From NCBI GenBank assembly GCA_946407735.1, contig CAMJPL010000005.1, forward strand, positions 62,001-126,000: 64,000 bases of DNA, written 5' to 3'. The notes beneath the pieces were generated by a model. The model searched no databases. It had not been told where the DNA came from and saw only the letters and a list, made by a program, of their open reading frames with translations. The DNA comes from an uncultured Clostridia bacterium (GTDB lineage Bacteria; Bacillota; Clostridia; Oscillospirales; CAG-272). Shown here piece by piece: positions 48,044-56,719 of this stretch (position 1 is its first letter; each line of letters starts with the position of its first letter). Both the position numbers and the translations under genes were made by a program.

Positions 48044-49858
48044 ATGCATAAAGAATTTCTGATGGGCAACGAGGCGATAGCTCTCGGCGCGATAGCCGCC
48101 GGGATAAACCTCGCCGCCGGATATCCGGGCACACCGTCGACCGAGGTGCTCGAAACGGTCGCCAAACGCAATCCGGGAGGCATCCACGTCGAGTGGTCGG
48201 TGAACGAGAAGGCGGCCATGGAGGTCGCTGCCGGAGCCGCCTATTCGGGAGCGAGGACACTCGTCACGATGAAGCAGGTCGGACTCAACGTGGCGTCCGA
48301 CCCGCTGATGAGCCTTGAGTATATCGGCGTCAAGGGCGGCATGGTGATCATGGTCGCCGACGACCCCGGGCCCATATCCTCACAGACCGAGCAGGACACC
48401 CGCTCCTTCGCCTCATTCTCCAAGCTGCCGCTTTTCGACCCGTCGTCGGTGTCGGAAGCATACACAATGATCCAGGACGCCTTCGGGCTGTCCGAGCGGA
48501 TCAAAAGTCCGGTCTTCTTCCGGGCCACGACGAGAGTCGATCACGGCTACGAGGCGATAGACGTGAAGGACACCGGCGAGTATAACACGAACACTCCGGA
48601 GGGATTTATCAAGGATTCCTCGAAGTGGGTGATATTCCCCCGCCTGTCGGTCAAAAACCACGCCCTCATCGAAAAGCGCAACGCCGAGCTCTCGGATGAG
48701 CTGTCGTCCTATCCCGGAAACACGGTCAAAGCCGGAGACGGGAAATATCCAAGGCTCGGCATAGCGTCGCACGGCGTCAACTGGGGCTATACGCTCGACG
48801 CCCTCGGCGGCAGATTGCCGAGGCTATTGAAGATCGCCACACCGTTCCCATTCCCCGAGAAGCTGGCGGTTGAATTTCTGACAGATCTTGACGAGGTCCT
48901 CTGCGTCGAGGAACTCGATCCCGTGATCGAGCGGGCGCTGACATATGTCTGCGGGAAATACGGCCTGAAGGTCAATATCCGCGGCAAGCTCACCGGCGAC
49001 ATCCCGCCGGCGGGAGAGAACAATGTCGACATCGTCAAGGCCGCCGTGAACCGCTTCCTCGGCGAGACGGCGGAGGATGACGCAAAGCTCCCCGAGCCGC
49101 CTCCGCTTCCGGTAAGACCTCCGGTGCTCTGCGCCGGATGCCCGCACAGGGCTTCCTTCTACGCCGTCAAGCAGGCCATGAAGGGGCAGAAGACCGTTTA
49201 CTGCGGCGATATCGGCTGCTATACCCTCGGCAACGCCCAGCCGCTCGACATGTGCGACACCTGCCTATGCATGGGAGCCGGGATCAACATAGCTCAGGGC
49301 ATTTATCACATCGAGCCGGACACGAAATGCTTCGCCTTCGTCGGCGACTCGACATTCTTCGCTTCCGGCATAACCGGCGTCGTAAACGCCTTCTACAATC
49401 AGGCCGATCTCACCCTCATCGTCCTCGACAACTCGACGACGGCTATGACAGGACATCAGCCGCACCCCGGCACCGGCGTGACGGCGATGGGACAGATCGT
49501 CGAAAAGGTCTCGACGGAGGCCGTCCTGCGCGCGATAGGGCTGACGACCGTCGAGACGGTCGACCCGCTCGACCATAAGCCGGCGGTCGAGACGGTAAAG
49601 CGCGCCGCCGCTCAGCCCGGCGTGAAGGCCGTTATCTTCCGCTCGCCCTGCGTCGCCGTAACGAAGCCGAAGGGACGCTCAAAGGTCAACGCAGATAAAT
49701 GCGTCGGCTGCAGAAGGTGCATAAAGGAGCTCGGCTGTCCGGGACTCACGTTCAGAGACGGTAAAGCCGTGATCGACGATTCGCTCTGCACCGGCTGCAC
49801 CCTCTGCGAGCAGATATGCCCGGTATCGGCCATATCCGGAGGTGAGAAAAATGCGTAA
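48044..49858 (+). CDS. iorA: Indolepyruvate:ferredoxin oxidoreductase, alpha subunit
   Basis: 604-residue large subunit that turns aryl-pyruvates (from Trp, Tyr, Phe) into aryl-acetyl-CoA with ferredoxin reduction. GNEAIALGAIAAGINLAAGYPGTP at the start (two segments) is the pyrimidine domain. The TPP domain has YCGDIGCYTLG and GDSTFFASG...LDNSTTAMTG. The C-terminal ferredoxin domain has CVGCRRCIKELGCPG and CTGCTLCEQICPVS, two 4Fe-4S clusters. ATG 48044 is chosen from family alignment by eye; a TTG at 48011 is less likely. It overlaps iorB by 8 bases. Confidence 0.95.
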   Translation: MHKEFLMGNEAIALGAIAAGINLAAGYPGTPSTEVLETVAKRNPGGIHVEWSVNEKAAMEVAAGAAYSGARTLVTMKQVGLNVASDPLMSLEYIGVKGGMVIMVADDPGPISSQTEQDTRSFASFSKLPLFDPSSVSEAYTMIQDAFGLSERIKSPVFFRATTRVDHGYEAIDVKDTGEYNTNTPEGFIKDSSKWVIFPRLSVKNHALIEKRNAELSDELSSYPGNTVKAGDGKYPRLGIASHGVNWGYTLDALGGRLPRLLKIATPFPFPEKLAVEFLTDLDEVLCVEELDPVIERALTYVCGKYGLKVNIRGKLTGDIPPAGENNVDIVKAAVNRFLGETAEDDAKLPEPPPLPVRPPVLCAGCPHRASFYAVKQAMKGQKTVYCGDIGCYTLGNAQPLDMCDTCLCMGAGINIAQGIYHIEPDTKCFAFVGDSTFFASGITGVVNAFYNQADLTLIVLDNSTTAMTGHQPHPGTGVTAMGQIVEKVSTEAVLRAIGLTTVETVDPLDHKPAVETVKRAAAQPGVKAVIFRSPCVAVTKPKGRSKVNADKCVGCRRCIKELGCPGLTFRDGKAVIDDSLCTGCTLCEQICPVSAISGGEKNA

Positions 49859-50429
49859 AAACATCATCCTCTGCGGCGTAGGCGGACAGGGAACGGTCCT
49901 TGCCTCAAAGCTCGCGGCAGCGGCCGCGATGAACAGGGGATTCGGCGTCAAGACCGCCGAGACCATCGGCATGGCTCAGCGCGGCGGCAGCGTCTTCTCG
50001 CATCTCCGCATCGGGGACGATATCGCCTCCCCGCTCATAGCGAAGGGACAGGCCGATCTCATAATCGGCTTCGAGCCGGCCGAGACCGTCAGGATGCTGC
50101 CGTATCTCAAAAAAGGCGGCTCGGCGGTAGTGAGCTCGAGACCGATCATGCCGGTAAGCGCCAGCATCGGAGCGTCTGTGTACCCTCTCGGCGAGATCAT
50201 GGATTATCTTAAAAGCCGCGTCGAAAACCTCACGATAGTAGACAGCGACAGGGCGGCCGCCGATCTCGGATCAGACAGGGTGCTGAACGTCGTGCTGCTC
50301 GGCGCCGCCGTCCGCACCGGCGAGCTCGGAGTGACGGAGGAAGACGTCATGGAAGCGATACATCAGCGGCTGGCAGAGAAATTCCACGCCCTGAACGAAA
50401 AGGCGCTGATGTACACGGCGGATAAATGA
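49851..50429 (+). CDS. iorB: Indolepyruvate:ferredoxin oxidoreductase, beta subunit
   Basis: 192-residue gamma/beta-type subunit with the IILCGVGGQGTVLASKLAAAA start, ETIGMAQRGGSVFSHLRIG and NVVLLGAAV segments typical of IorB. ATG 49851 has GGAGG upstream; a GTG at 49842 is in frame but too close to it. It pairs with IorA and is followed by the type A hairpin repeat and paaK, giving a path from aryl-pyruvate to aryl-acetyl-CoA. Confidence 0.95.
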   Translation: MRKNIILCGVGGQGTVLASKLAAAAAMNRGFGVKTAETIGMAQRGGSVFSHLRIGDDIASPLIAKGQADLIIGFEPAETVRMLPYLKKGGSAVVSSRPIMPVSASIGASVYPLGEIMDYLKSRVENLTIVDSDRAAADLGSDRVLNVVLLGAAVRTGELGVTEEDVMEAIHQRLAEKFHALNEKALMYTADK

Positions 50430-50460
50430 CAATCAATTAAAAATCATACATTCCGTATAA

Positions 50461-50534
50461 AAGTCTTTGAGGAAAAGTGGGGGTCCAGGGGGCGGAAAAC
50501 CACTTTCTCCAGAAAGGGGTTTTCCGCCCCCTGG
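50461..50534 (+). repeat. Intergenic hairpin repeat, type A
   Basis: AAGTCTTTG-like lead, a GTGGGGGTCC block and a 17-bp stem (CCAGGGGGCGGAAAACC with its complement ending at 50534) around a 15-base loop. Copies B (59185-59259) and C (53750-53822, opposite strand) are near-identical in layout and stem sequence. It sits between iorB and paaK, so readthrough may be tuned by it. Read as codons it gives a false GGGKPLS-GFPPP peptide. Confidence 0.85.
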
Positions 50535-50553
50535 TATAAAAAGGAAATTTGTC

Positions 50554-51786
50554 ATGAAAATCAACGACACACAGATAAAGCAGGTAAACAACCAGATCAG
50601 GCGGCTCATCGACGCCGACAATTTTTACGGCAGGAAGCTCAGGGAGGCCGGGATAACCGGCATAGAGAACGCCGACGATTTCGAGAATCTGCCGTTCTCG
50701 CAGAAGCAGGATCTTCGCGACGCCTATCCGCTCGGGCTCATGACCACTCCCGAAGAGGAGATCGTCCGCATACACTCGTCGTCGGGAACGACGGGCACGC
50801 CGGTCATAATCCCCTACACCGCAAAGGATGTCGACGACTGGGGGATCATGTTCAAGCGCTGCTATGAGTTCGCCGGGATAACGAACAAGGACCGCATCCA
50901 GATCACCCCCGGCTACGGTCTGTGGACCGCCGGCATCGGCTTCCAGTACGGCGCCGAGAAGCTCGGGGCGATGGTCATACCCATGGGCCCCGGCAATACC
51001 GAAAAGCAGCTCCAGATGATGACCGACCTCAAATCCACCGTCATCTGCGCCACGTCGTCCTACGCCCTGCTCCTCACCGAGGAGATCGAGAAGCGCGGGA
51101 TAAAGGATCAGGTCTGCCTCAGAAAGGGCGTTATCGGCTCCGAGCGCTGGGGAGACAAGATGCGCGCCCGCATCCATGACGGCCTCGGCATCGAGCTGTA
51201 CGACATCTACGGCCTCACCGAGATATACGGCCCCGGCATCGGCATAAACAGCACAGAGGACAGCGGCATGTTCATCTGGGACGATTATATCTACCTCGAG
51301 ATCATCGACCCCGTAACCGGAAAGAACGTCCCCGACGGACAGCTCGGCGAGATAGTCATAACCACCCTCGTGAAGGAAGGCGCGCCGCTCATCCGCTACC
51401 GCACGCACGACATATCCCGCATAATCCCCGGAAAGTACGGCGATATAGACTTCCCGCGCATCGACGTCATCACAGGCCGCAGCGACGACATGATGAAGAT
51501 AAAGGGCGTCAACGTCTTCCCGAAGCAGATCGAGGAGGTCCTCGCGACATTCCCGGAGCTTTCCAGCGAATATCAGATCCGCATCTCCCATCTCGAGGGC
51601 CGCGACACAATGCGCATCTACGTCGAGACCGACGGAACCGTGAACTTCCTCGATATGGCCGATAAAGTCGCCGCCGCCGTCAAGAGCCGCATCGGCTTCA
51701 CCCCGCTCGTAAAGGTCGTCGAGCTCGGAGTGCTCCCGAGAAGCGAAAAGAAGTCGAAGAGAGTCATCGACGAGAGATACGACTGA
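50554..51786 (+). CDS. paaK: Phenylacetate-CoA ligase
   Basis: 410-residue AMP-forming ligase that makes phenylacetyl-CoA (or, in reverse, conserves energy as ATP in anaerobes). Motifs: HSSSGTTGTPVIIPYT (ATP loop), ITPGYGLWTAGIGFQYG, YDIYGLTEIYGPGI and GRSDDMMKIKGVNVFP (hinge, catalytic Lys region), ending VIDERY as in PaaK. ATG 50554 has AAGGAA upstream. Next to iorAB it fits aryl-acetate formation from aromatic amino acids. Confidence 0.95.
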   Translation: MKINDTQIKQVNNQIRRLIDADNFYGRKLREAGITGIENADDFENLPFSQKQDLRDAYPLGLMTTPEEEIVRIHSSSGTTGTPVIIPYTAKDVDDWGIMFKRCYEFAGITNKDRIQITPGYGLWTAGIGFQYGAEKLGAMVIPMGPGNTEKQLQMMTDLKSTVICATSSYALLLTEEIEKRGIKDQVCLRKGVIGSERWGDKMRARIHDGLGIELYDIYGLTEIYGPGIGINSTEDSGMFIWDDYIYLEIIDPVTGKNVPDGQLGEIVITTLVKEGAPLIRYRTHDISRIIPGKYGDIDFPRIDVITGRSDDMMKIKGVNVFPKQIEEVLATFPELSSEYQIRISHLEGRDTMRIYVETDGTVNFLDMADKVAAAVKSRIGFTPLVKVVELGVLPRSEKKSKRVIDERYD

Positions 51787-51803
51787 TACGGGACGGCATC
51801 GAA

Positions 51804-53717
51804 TTGAACGATATGAGAAAAATCAGACGCGTGATCCTCGCCGCCGCGATCCTGCTCACCGCGGCGCTGCTCGCAACGGCGGCGTACGCCGACGGGATCA
51901 CAGCCGACATACGCCCCGCTGAGGAACGCGACTATTCAGGATATACCGTCATCCTCCATTCCAACGACGTCCACGGCGCCGTCGACGGCTACGCGAAGAT
52001 AGCATGGCTCAGGACGCAGCTTGAGGATATGGGCGCCGAGGTCATACTCGCCGATGCCGGCGATTTCAGCCAGGGCGGCGCAGCCGTGAACATGAACAAA
52101 GGCGCCGACGCCGTTCGGCTGATGAACGCCGTCGGATACGATATCGCCGCCGTCGGCAACCACGAGTTCGATTTCGGCCCGGAAAGGATGATGGAAAACC
52201 TCGGCGGCGCCGAATTTACCGTCGTCTGCTCGAACATACTGAAGGACGGGGAGCCGGTATTTGCGCCGTCCGCGATGTATGAGACAGAGTCCGGCTTAAA
52301 GATAGGCTTCTTCGGCGTCGAGACGCCGGAGACGCTGACTAAAAGCAATCCAAAGTTTACGGCCGGTTTTGAGATCCTCGACGGAGATGAGATGTACGCC
52401 GCAGCTCAGACGGAGACCGACGCGCTGATATCGGACGGCGCCGATATCGTCATCGCTCTGACGCATCTCGGCGTCGACGCGGAATCCGTTAACAGCGGGA
52501 ATGGATCGCCCAATCTCTGCGCCGGTGTTTCCGGGATAGATCTTATGATAGACGGCCACTCCCACACCGTGATGACATCCGGAGCGGACGGCGAACCGAT
52601 ACAGTCCACAGGAACGAAGTTCGCCTATATCGGTCTCGTGCTCATCTCGCCGGAGGGCGTCATCGAGGACAGATATCTCGTCCCGACCGACGATCTCGGC
52701 TCCGACGAGGATGTCGCCGCGGCCACTCAGGTGATAAGCGACGCTCTCGACGAGACCTACGGAGAGGTGATCGCCGTATGCGAGACGGATATCACCGGAG
52801 AAAAAAACGACAACCGCTGCCATGAGTCGAACAACGGCGATCTCACCTGCGACGCTTTCCTGTGGTACGCCGAGAACTTCATCGAGCTCTCCGATTACGA
52901 CAGGGAGCATATGGCGGCGATAATGAACGGCGGCGGCATAAGAGCCGGACTCGTGCCCGGCGACGTGACGAAAATGAATGTCTTCGAAATTCATCCCTTC
53001 TCAAACACTCTCGTCCTTGTCCGACTCACCGGAGCCGAGCTTTTAGAAGGGCTGGAGGCTTCGACCTTCAGTACGCCGGAGCCGGTAGGCGCGTATCCGC
53101 AGACATCCGGCATCATATTCACCGTCGACACCGGAAAGGAATACGCCGCGGGCGAGCTTTATCCCGATTCGGTATATCACAGGCCGTCCGATATACGGCG
53201 CGTGACGATCGAAAGCGTCTGCGGGCAGCCGTTCGACCCTGATGCCGTTTATACCGTCGTCTGCTCCAACTTCCTTACCGACGGCGGCGACACATACTAC
53301 GTCTTCAGCCATAAGGAATACATCGACACCGGCGTGCTTCTGGATGAGGTCGTCATCCGTTACATCACCGAAGCCCTCGGCGGCGTGATAACGGCGGAGC
53401 AGTACGGTCAGCCGCGCGGGGATCAGACGATCATCATACCGGACGCCGCGGAGGATGAAGCGGAGATCGTTCCCGCCGCCGATGAGACTGAGCCGGAAAC
53501 GGAAGCTGCCGCCGCTCCTGACGGCGCCGAAGCCGAAGCCGACTTGCCCGACGATACGGTCTATATCGTCCTTCCCGGCGACTGCCTGTGGAATATAGCC
53601 GGCTCCTTCTACGGCGACGCCGCGAGATGGACCGATATCTACCGCGCGAACAGCTGTGTCATATCCGATCCGGCGCTTATCTACCCCGGACAGGGACTGA
53701 CGATCCCGGCGGCGTGA
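51804..53717 (+). CDS. Secreted 5'-nucleotidase/UDP-sugar hydrolase with LysM domain
   Basis: 637-residue exported enzyme. Signal peptide (ILLTAALLATAAYA) about residues 13-27. Metallophosphatase domain: ILHSNDVHGA, ADAGDFSQGG, VGNHEFDFGP, IALTHLGVD and DGHSHTV. 5'-nucleotidase C-terminal domain: NGGGIRAG and CSNFLTDGGDTYYV. An acidic linker precedes a C-terminal LysM (residues ~588-635: VLPGDCLWNIAGSFYG..IYPGQGLTIP). The TTG at 51804 has GGGACGG at good spacing; ATG 51813 is the alternative. LysM suggests attachment to peptidoglycan, with nucleotide salvage as the role. Confidence 0.92.
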   Translation: MNDMRKIRRVILAAAILLTAALLATAAYADGITADIRPAEERDYSGYTVILHSNDVHGAVDGYAKIAWLRTQLEDMGAEVILADAGDFSQGGAAVNMNKGADAVRLMNAVGYDIAAVGNHEFDFGPERMMENLGGAEFTVVCSNILKDGEPVFAPSAMYETESGLKIGFFGVETPETLTKSNPKFTAGFEILDGDEMYAAAQTETDALISDGADIVIALTHLGVDAESVNSGNGSPNLCAGVSGIDLMIDGHSHTVMTSGADGEPIQSTGTKFAYIGLVLISPEGVIEDRYLVPTDDLGSDEDVAAATQVISDALDETYGEVIAVCETDITGEKNDNRCHESNNGDLTCDAFLWYAENFIELSDYDREHMAAIMNGGGIRAGLVPGDVTKMNVFEIHPFSNTLVLVRLTGAELLEGLEASTFSTPEPVGAYPQTSGIIFTVDTGKEYAAGELYPDSVYHRPSDIRRVTIESVCGQPFDPDAVYTVVCSNFLTDGGDTYYVFSHKEYIDTGVLLDEVVIRYITEALGGVITAEQYGQPRGDQTIIIPDAAEDEAEIVPAADETEPETEAAAAPDGAEAEADLPDDTVYIVLPGDCLWNIAGSFYGDAARWTDIYRANSCVISDPALIYPGQGLTIPAA

Positions 53718-53749
53718 CGCTGAGATTTATTTATTAAGATATCCTTTAT

Positions 53750-53822
53750 CCGGGGGCGGGAAACGCTTTTCGAGAAAAGTGTTTCCCGCCCCCGGACCCC
53801 CACCTTTCCCAAAAGCTTTGCT
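53750..53822 (-). repeat. Intergenic hairpin repeat, type C
   Basis: Reverse-oriented copy of the A/B family. A 15-bp stem (CCGGGGGCGGGAAAC and its complement, 53750-53795) encloses a 16-base loop, followed by the GGACCCCCACCTTTCCC block and AAAAGCTTTG. It lies 3' of the nucleotidase gene. Confidence 0.8.
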
Positions 53823-53865
53823 GCATGTGATACATGCTGAATCGAACTGAAAATGATATACAATG

Positions 53866-53900
53866 AAGGTTGAATGTCTGTGATACAGATATTCAACCTC
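53866..53900. other. Imperfect hairpin, 35 bases
   Basis: AGGTTGAAT..TCTG pairs with CAGA..ATTCAACCT around TGATA with one mismatch. No neighbouring start or promoter is seen. Possibly a small structured RNA or remnant. Confidence 0.4.
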
Positions 53901-53918
53901 CACGCATCCATCAAAAAT

Positions 53919-53960
53919 CCCGGAAACGGTTTTCGCCGTTTCCGGGTTTCGTTTTTTTTT
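53919..53960. terminator. Bidirectional terminator before the GNAT gene
   Basis: CCCGGAAACGG (53919-53929) pairs with CCGTTTCCGGG (53936-53946) around 6 bases, followed by TTTCGTTTTTTTTT on the plus strand and by ATTTTTG on the minus strand. On the minus strand it follows the GNAT stop. Confidence 0.88.
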
Positions 53961-54453
53961 ATTTTTCCTCTCTCAGCATGCCCCTGTACACTCCGGGCGC
54001 CGAGTCCTCGATGACAACTGCTCCGCAGCACTTTTTATAGAAGTCGACGGGGCCGGCGCTGCCGATGATGCCGTAGCCGTAGCCGAGGTCCTTCAGCCCG
54101 TGCAGACAGGCGAGCAGCAGGGCCTTGCCGATGCCCTGACCGCGCTCCTCCTCGGCGACGCCGGTCGGGCCGAAGAAGCCCTTGACTGTGGCGTCGTAAC
54201 AGCCGAAGCCGAGCATCGTGCTCGATCCGTCGCCGTTCTCGCGGACGGCGATGTAGATGGTCTTGGGATCATTGAAAAACGAGTTTTCAGCCTCTCCGGC
54301 CCAGCCGCGTCCGAAATGCTTCGCAATCCAGCCGATCACGGCGTAGTTTTCCGGGCCTATCGGCTTGCGGATTATGATGTTCTTTTTCGCCAGGTCCTCG
54401 ATCAGGGGATATACCGGCGGAAGATCGTACAGTTTTACAAGCAGGTCTGCCAT
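53959..54453 (-). CDS. GNAT-family N-acetyltransferase
   Basis: 164 residues. Acetyl-CoA binding motif A is seen as TGVAEEERGQGIGKALLLA (residues ~97-115), preceded by FGCYDATVKGFFG. The C-terminal DFYKKCCGAVVIEDS is typical (YxxxG-like). The N-terminal PLIEDLAKKNIIIRKPIGPE is the usual entry. Substrate unknown. It stands between the terminator and the PurF-like gene on the minus strand. Confidence 0.9.
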   Translation of the reverse strand: MADLLVKLYDLPPVYPLIEDLAKKNIIIRKPIGPENYAVIGWIAKHFGRGWAGEAENSFFNDPKTIYIAVRENGDGSSTMLGFGCYDATVKGFFGPTGVAEEERGQGIGKALLLACLHGLKDLGYGYGIIGSAGPVDFYKKCCGAVVIEDSAPGVYRGMLREEK

Positions 54454-54488
54454 AGCGCGCTCCTTTCGGCTTTATGCCGTATATATAA

Positions 54489-55904
54489 TCATTCTTTTCC
54501 GTTCCAGCAGTAGGTGCAGAGCTTGCAGGGGGATATGCCGACCGAATCGAGCATGTCGTCGAGGCGGTTGTAGCGCAGGGATGTGAAATTCAGCTTCTTC
54601 CTGATGCCGTCGACCATCTTCTCATACTTCGGCGAATCGGGATCGGAGTATTCGGCGGCCTTCCGATCGGAGGAAGACTCCTCTCCTTCGAGCTCGGAGA
54701 TGACGCGGCGGCCTATCAGCTCGCTTACCGACGTCGAGCGGGAGAAATTCAGGTATCTGCATCCGAACAGTATCGGCGGGCAGGCGGGACGTATGTGCAC
54801 CTCTTTAGCGCCGCTGTTGTATAAAAACTGCGTCGTCTCGCCGAGCTGTGTGCCGCGGACTATCGAATCGTCGATGAGGAGCACCCGTCTGTCGCGGATC
54901 ATGTGCTCGACCGGCACCATCTTCATATGGGCGATCCTGGTGCGCTGATCCTGGAACATCGGCATGAAGCTGCGCGGCCATGTCGGGGTGTATTTGATGA
55001 ACGGGCGGGCGAACGGTATCCCGGAGCGGTTCGAATAGCCGACGGCGTGCGCCGTGCCGGAATCAGGCACTCCGGCGACCATATCGGCCGAGACCGTACC
55101 CCTGTCCCTGTCGGCGAGCTTAGCGCCGCAGGCGTAGCGCATCTCCTCGACGTTGATGCCCTCGTAGGTGGACGTCGGGTAGCCGTAATACACCCAGAGG
55201 AAGGTGCAGATCTTCATCTCGCTTCCCGGGGCCTTCAGGATCTCTACCTTTTCCGGCGTTATCATGTCGATCTCTCCGGGGCCGAGCTCCTTATAGTCGC
55301 GGTAGCCGAGATTGAAATAGGCGAACGACTCGAAGGTCACGCAGAAGCCGCTGTCCTTCGCGCCGATGACGAGCGGGGTGCGCCCCAGCCGGTCGCGGGC
55401 GGCGTATATGCCCTCCGCCGTGAGTATGAGCATCGTTATCGAGCCGTCTATCTGAGACTGGGCGAACTCGATGCCCTCCTTTATCGTGTTCTTGGTGTTT
55501 ATCAGCGAGGCGACGAGCTCGGTCGCGTTGATGTCGCCGCCGCTCATCTCAAGGAAATGCGTCGTGCCGTGCCTGAACAGCATGTCGGTCAGCTCCGGGG
55601 TGTTGTTGATCCTGCCGACCGTCGTTATGGCGAAGGTGCCGAGGTGCGACCTGACGATGAGCGGCTGAGGCTCGAAGTCAGAGATGCAGCCGATGCCGAG
55701 CGTGCCCTCCATCGACTCGATGTCCGTCTCGAATTTCGTGCGGAACGGCGAGTTCTCGATATTGTGTATCGAACGGTCGAAGCCCTTCGGCCCGTAGACC
55801 GCCATACCGCCGCGGCGCGTCCCTAAATGAGAGTGGTAGTCGACGCCGAAAAAGAGATCGAGCACGCAGCTGTCCTTTGAAGCCACTCCGAATAATCCGC
55901 CCAT
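54489..55904 (-). CDS. PurF-like amidotransferase/phosphoribosyltransferase without N-terminal Cys
   Basis: 471 residues. It matches amidophosphoribosyltransferase in layout: an Ntn glutaminase domain (YHSHLGTRRGGMAVYGPKGF, GIGCISDFEPQP, SGGDINATELVASL) and a PRTase domain with VLLIDDSIVRGTQ (PRPP loop) and YSNRSGIPFARPF. The cofactor Cys residues at the C-terminus (CKLCTYC) resemble those of FeS-containing PurF. The protein begins MGGLFGV, whereas true PurF begins MCG with Cys as the nucleophile. The first Cys here is residue 13 or so (DSCV). Either the glutaminase is dead or it uses another path, such as ammonia. GGAG precedes ATG 55904. A separate true PurF is expected elsewhere. Confidence 0.85.
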   Translation of the reverse strand: MGGLFGVASKDSCVLDLFFGVDYHSHLGTRRGGMAVYGPKGFDRSIHNIENSPFRTKFETDIESMEGTLGIGCISDFEPQPLIVRSHLGTFAITTVGRINNTPELTDMLFRHGTTHFLEMSGGDINATELVASLINTKNTIKEGIEFAQSQIDGSITMLILTAEGIYAARDRLGRTPLVIGAKDSGFCVTFESFAYFNLGYRDYKELGPGEIDMITPEKVEILKAPGSEMKICTFLWVYYGYPTSTYEGINVEEMRYACGAKLADRDRGTVSADMVAGVPDSGTAHAVGYSNRSGIPFARPFIKYTPTWPRSFMPMFQDQRTRIAHMKMVPVEHMIRDRRVLLIDDSIVRGTQLGETTQFLYNSGAKEVHIRPACPPILFGCRYLNFSRSTSVSELIGRRVISELEGEESSSDRKAAEYSDPDSPKYEKMVDGIRKKLNFTSLRYNRLDDMLDSVGISPCKLCTYCWNGKE

Positions 55905-55975
55905 AGATGGTGTTCTCCTTGATCGTTGTATTGGTGAGACGATTTATATCCGCCTTCCCTTTTCCCCCGCTGATG

Positions 55976-56224
55976 CTATGTATCGCCCTCCGTATCCCCG
56001 TCCGGCGCGCCGCCGTCGTCCTCCGGGATATACTCGAGTATGTCCCCCGGCTGACACTCGAGGACGCGGCATATCGAATCTAGAGTGTCGAAGCGTATCG
56101 CCCGCGCCTTGCCCGTTTTCAGTATCGACAGATTCGCCAGCGTCAGGCCGACCCGCTGCGAGAGTACGGTGAGGCTCATATGACGCCTGGCCATCATGAC
56201 GTCGAGATTTACCCTGATTGCCAT
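55976..56224 (-). CDS. XRE-family helix-turn-helix regulator (YozG-like)
   Basis: 82 residues. Cro/C1-type HTH with MSLTVLSQRVGLTLANLSILKTG and IRFDTLDSICRVLECQPGDIL in two segments. An acidic tail ends it. Such small XRE proteins usually sit beside DUF2975 membrane proteins, as here (14-base gap). It probably represses the pair or senses a signal from the membrane protein. Confidence 0.92.
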   Translation of the reverse strand: MAIRVNLDVMMARRHMSLTVLSQRVGLTLANLSILKTGKARAIRFDTLDSICRVLECQPGDILEYIPEDDGGAPDGDTEGDT

Positions 56225-56237
56225 CGCACATCCCCCG

Positions 56238-56717
56238 TCAGATGGTCAGATCGTTCTCATCCTTGATCGTCTTCGCTTTCAGCACCAGATGAGAAAGCGC
56301 GGCCGAGACCACGGATATCCCGAAGCCGAGCACGCAGATGACGATCGAAGATATGAGAAGCGCCAGCGGCATAAGACGCGCGAAGAGCATTATGAGCGCT
56401 CCGGCGAAAAGAAGTATCGTGTCGGCTATGGCGTACTGCGATATCCTCTCGAGACACTTCGCCGTCATATCCGAGAAGGAGTTGTCACGGCCTATCTCCC
56501 GGCAGATCCTGAAATACTCGAAGATCGCGGCGAATACCGGCAGCGACATCACCCAGAGATATATCAGCACCGGGATGTATGCTCCGGCAAATTCCGGGTA
56601 ATCGGCGGTTATCTTCTTTCCGTACACCGGGAACACCACGAAGAACAGGGCCGCCGCCATGACGGTGACCGCGGCTCCCATAGCGGTCAGATTCTTTGAA
56701 AGCTTTTTCTGTTTCAT
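56238..56717 (-). CDS. DUF2975 membrane protein
   Basis: 159 residues with four membrane helices and a short charged C-terminal tail (LVLKAKTIKDENDLTI), which fits DUF2975. The next gene is the XRE regulator. The role of this frequent pair is not established. It starts 3 bases before the HD gene's stop region ends, so translation may be coupled. Confidence 0.9.
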   Translation of the reverse strand: MKQKKLSKNLTAMGAAVTVMAAALFFVVFPVYGKKITADYPEFAGAYIPVLIYLWVMSLPVFAAIFEYFRICREIGRDNSFSDMTAKCLERISQYAIADTILLFAGALIMLFARLMPLALLISSIVICVLGFGISVVSAALSHLVLKAKTIKDENDLTI

Positions 56718-56719
56718 CC

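Noticed and set aside
50467-50553. N-terminal extension of PaaK reading GGGKPLS-GFPPP
   Set aside because: It is the translation of the hairpin repeat; the same false peptide appears at the type B copy.
54489-55904. Ordinary PurF of purine synthesis
   Set aside because: The essential N-terminal Cys is Gly, so this name would overstate the function.
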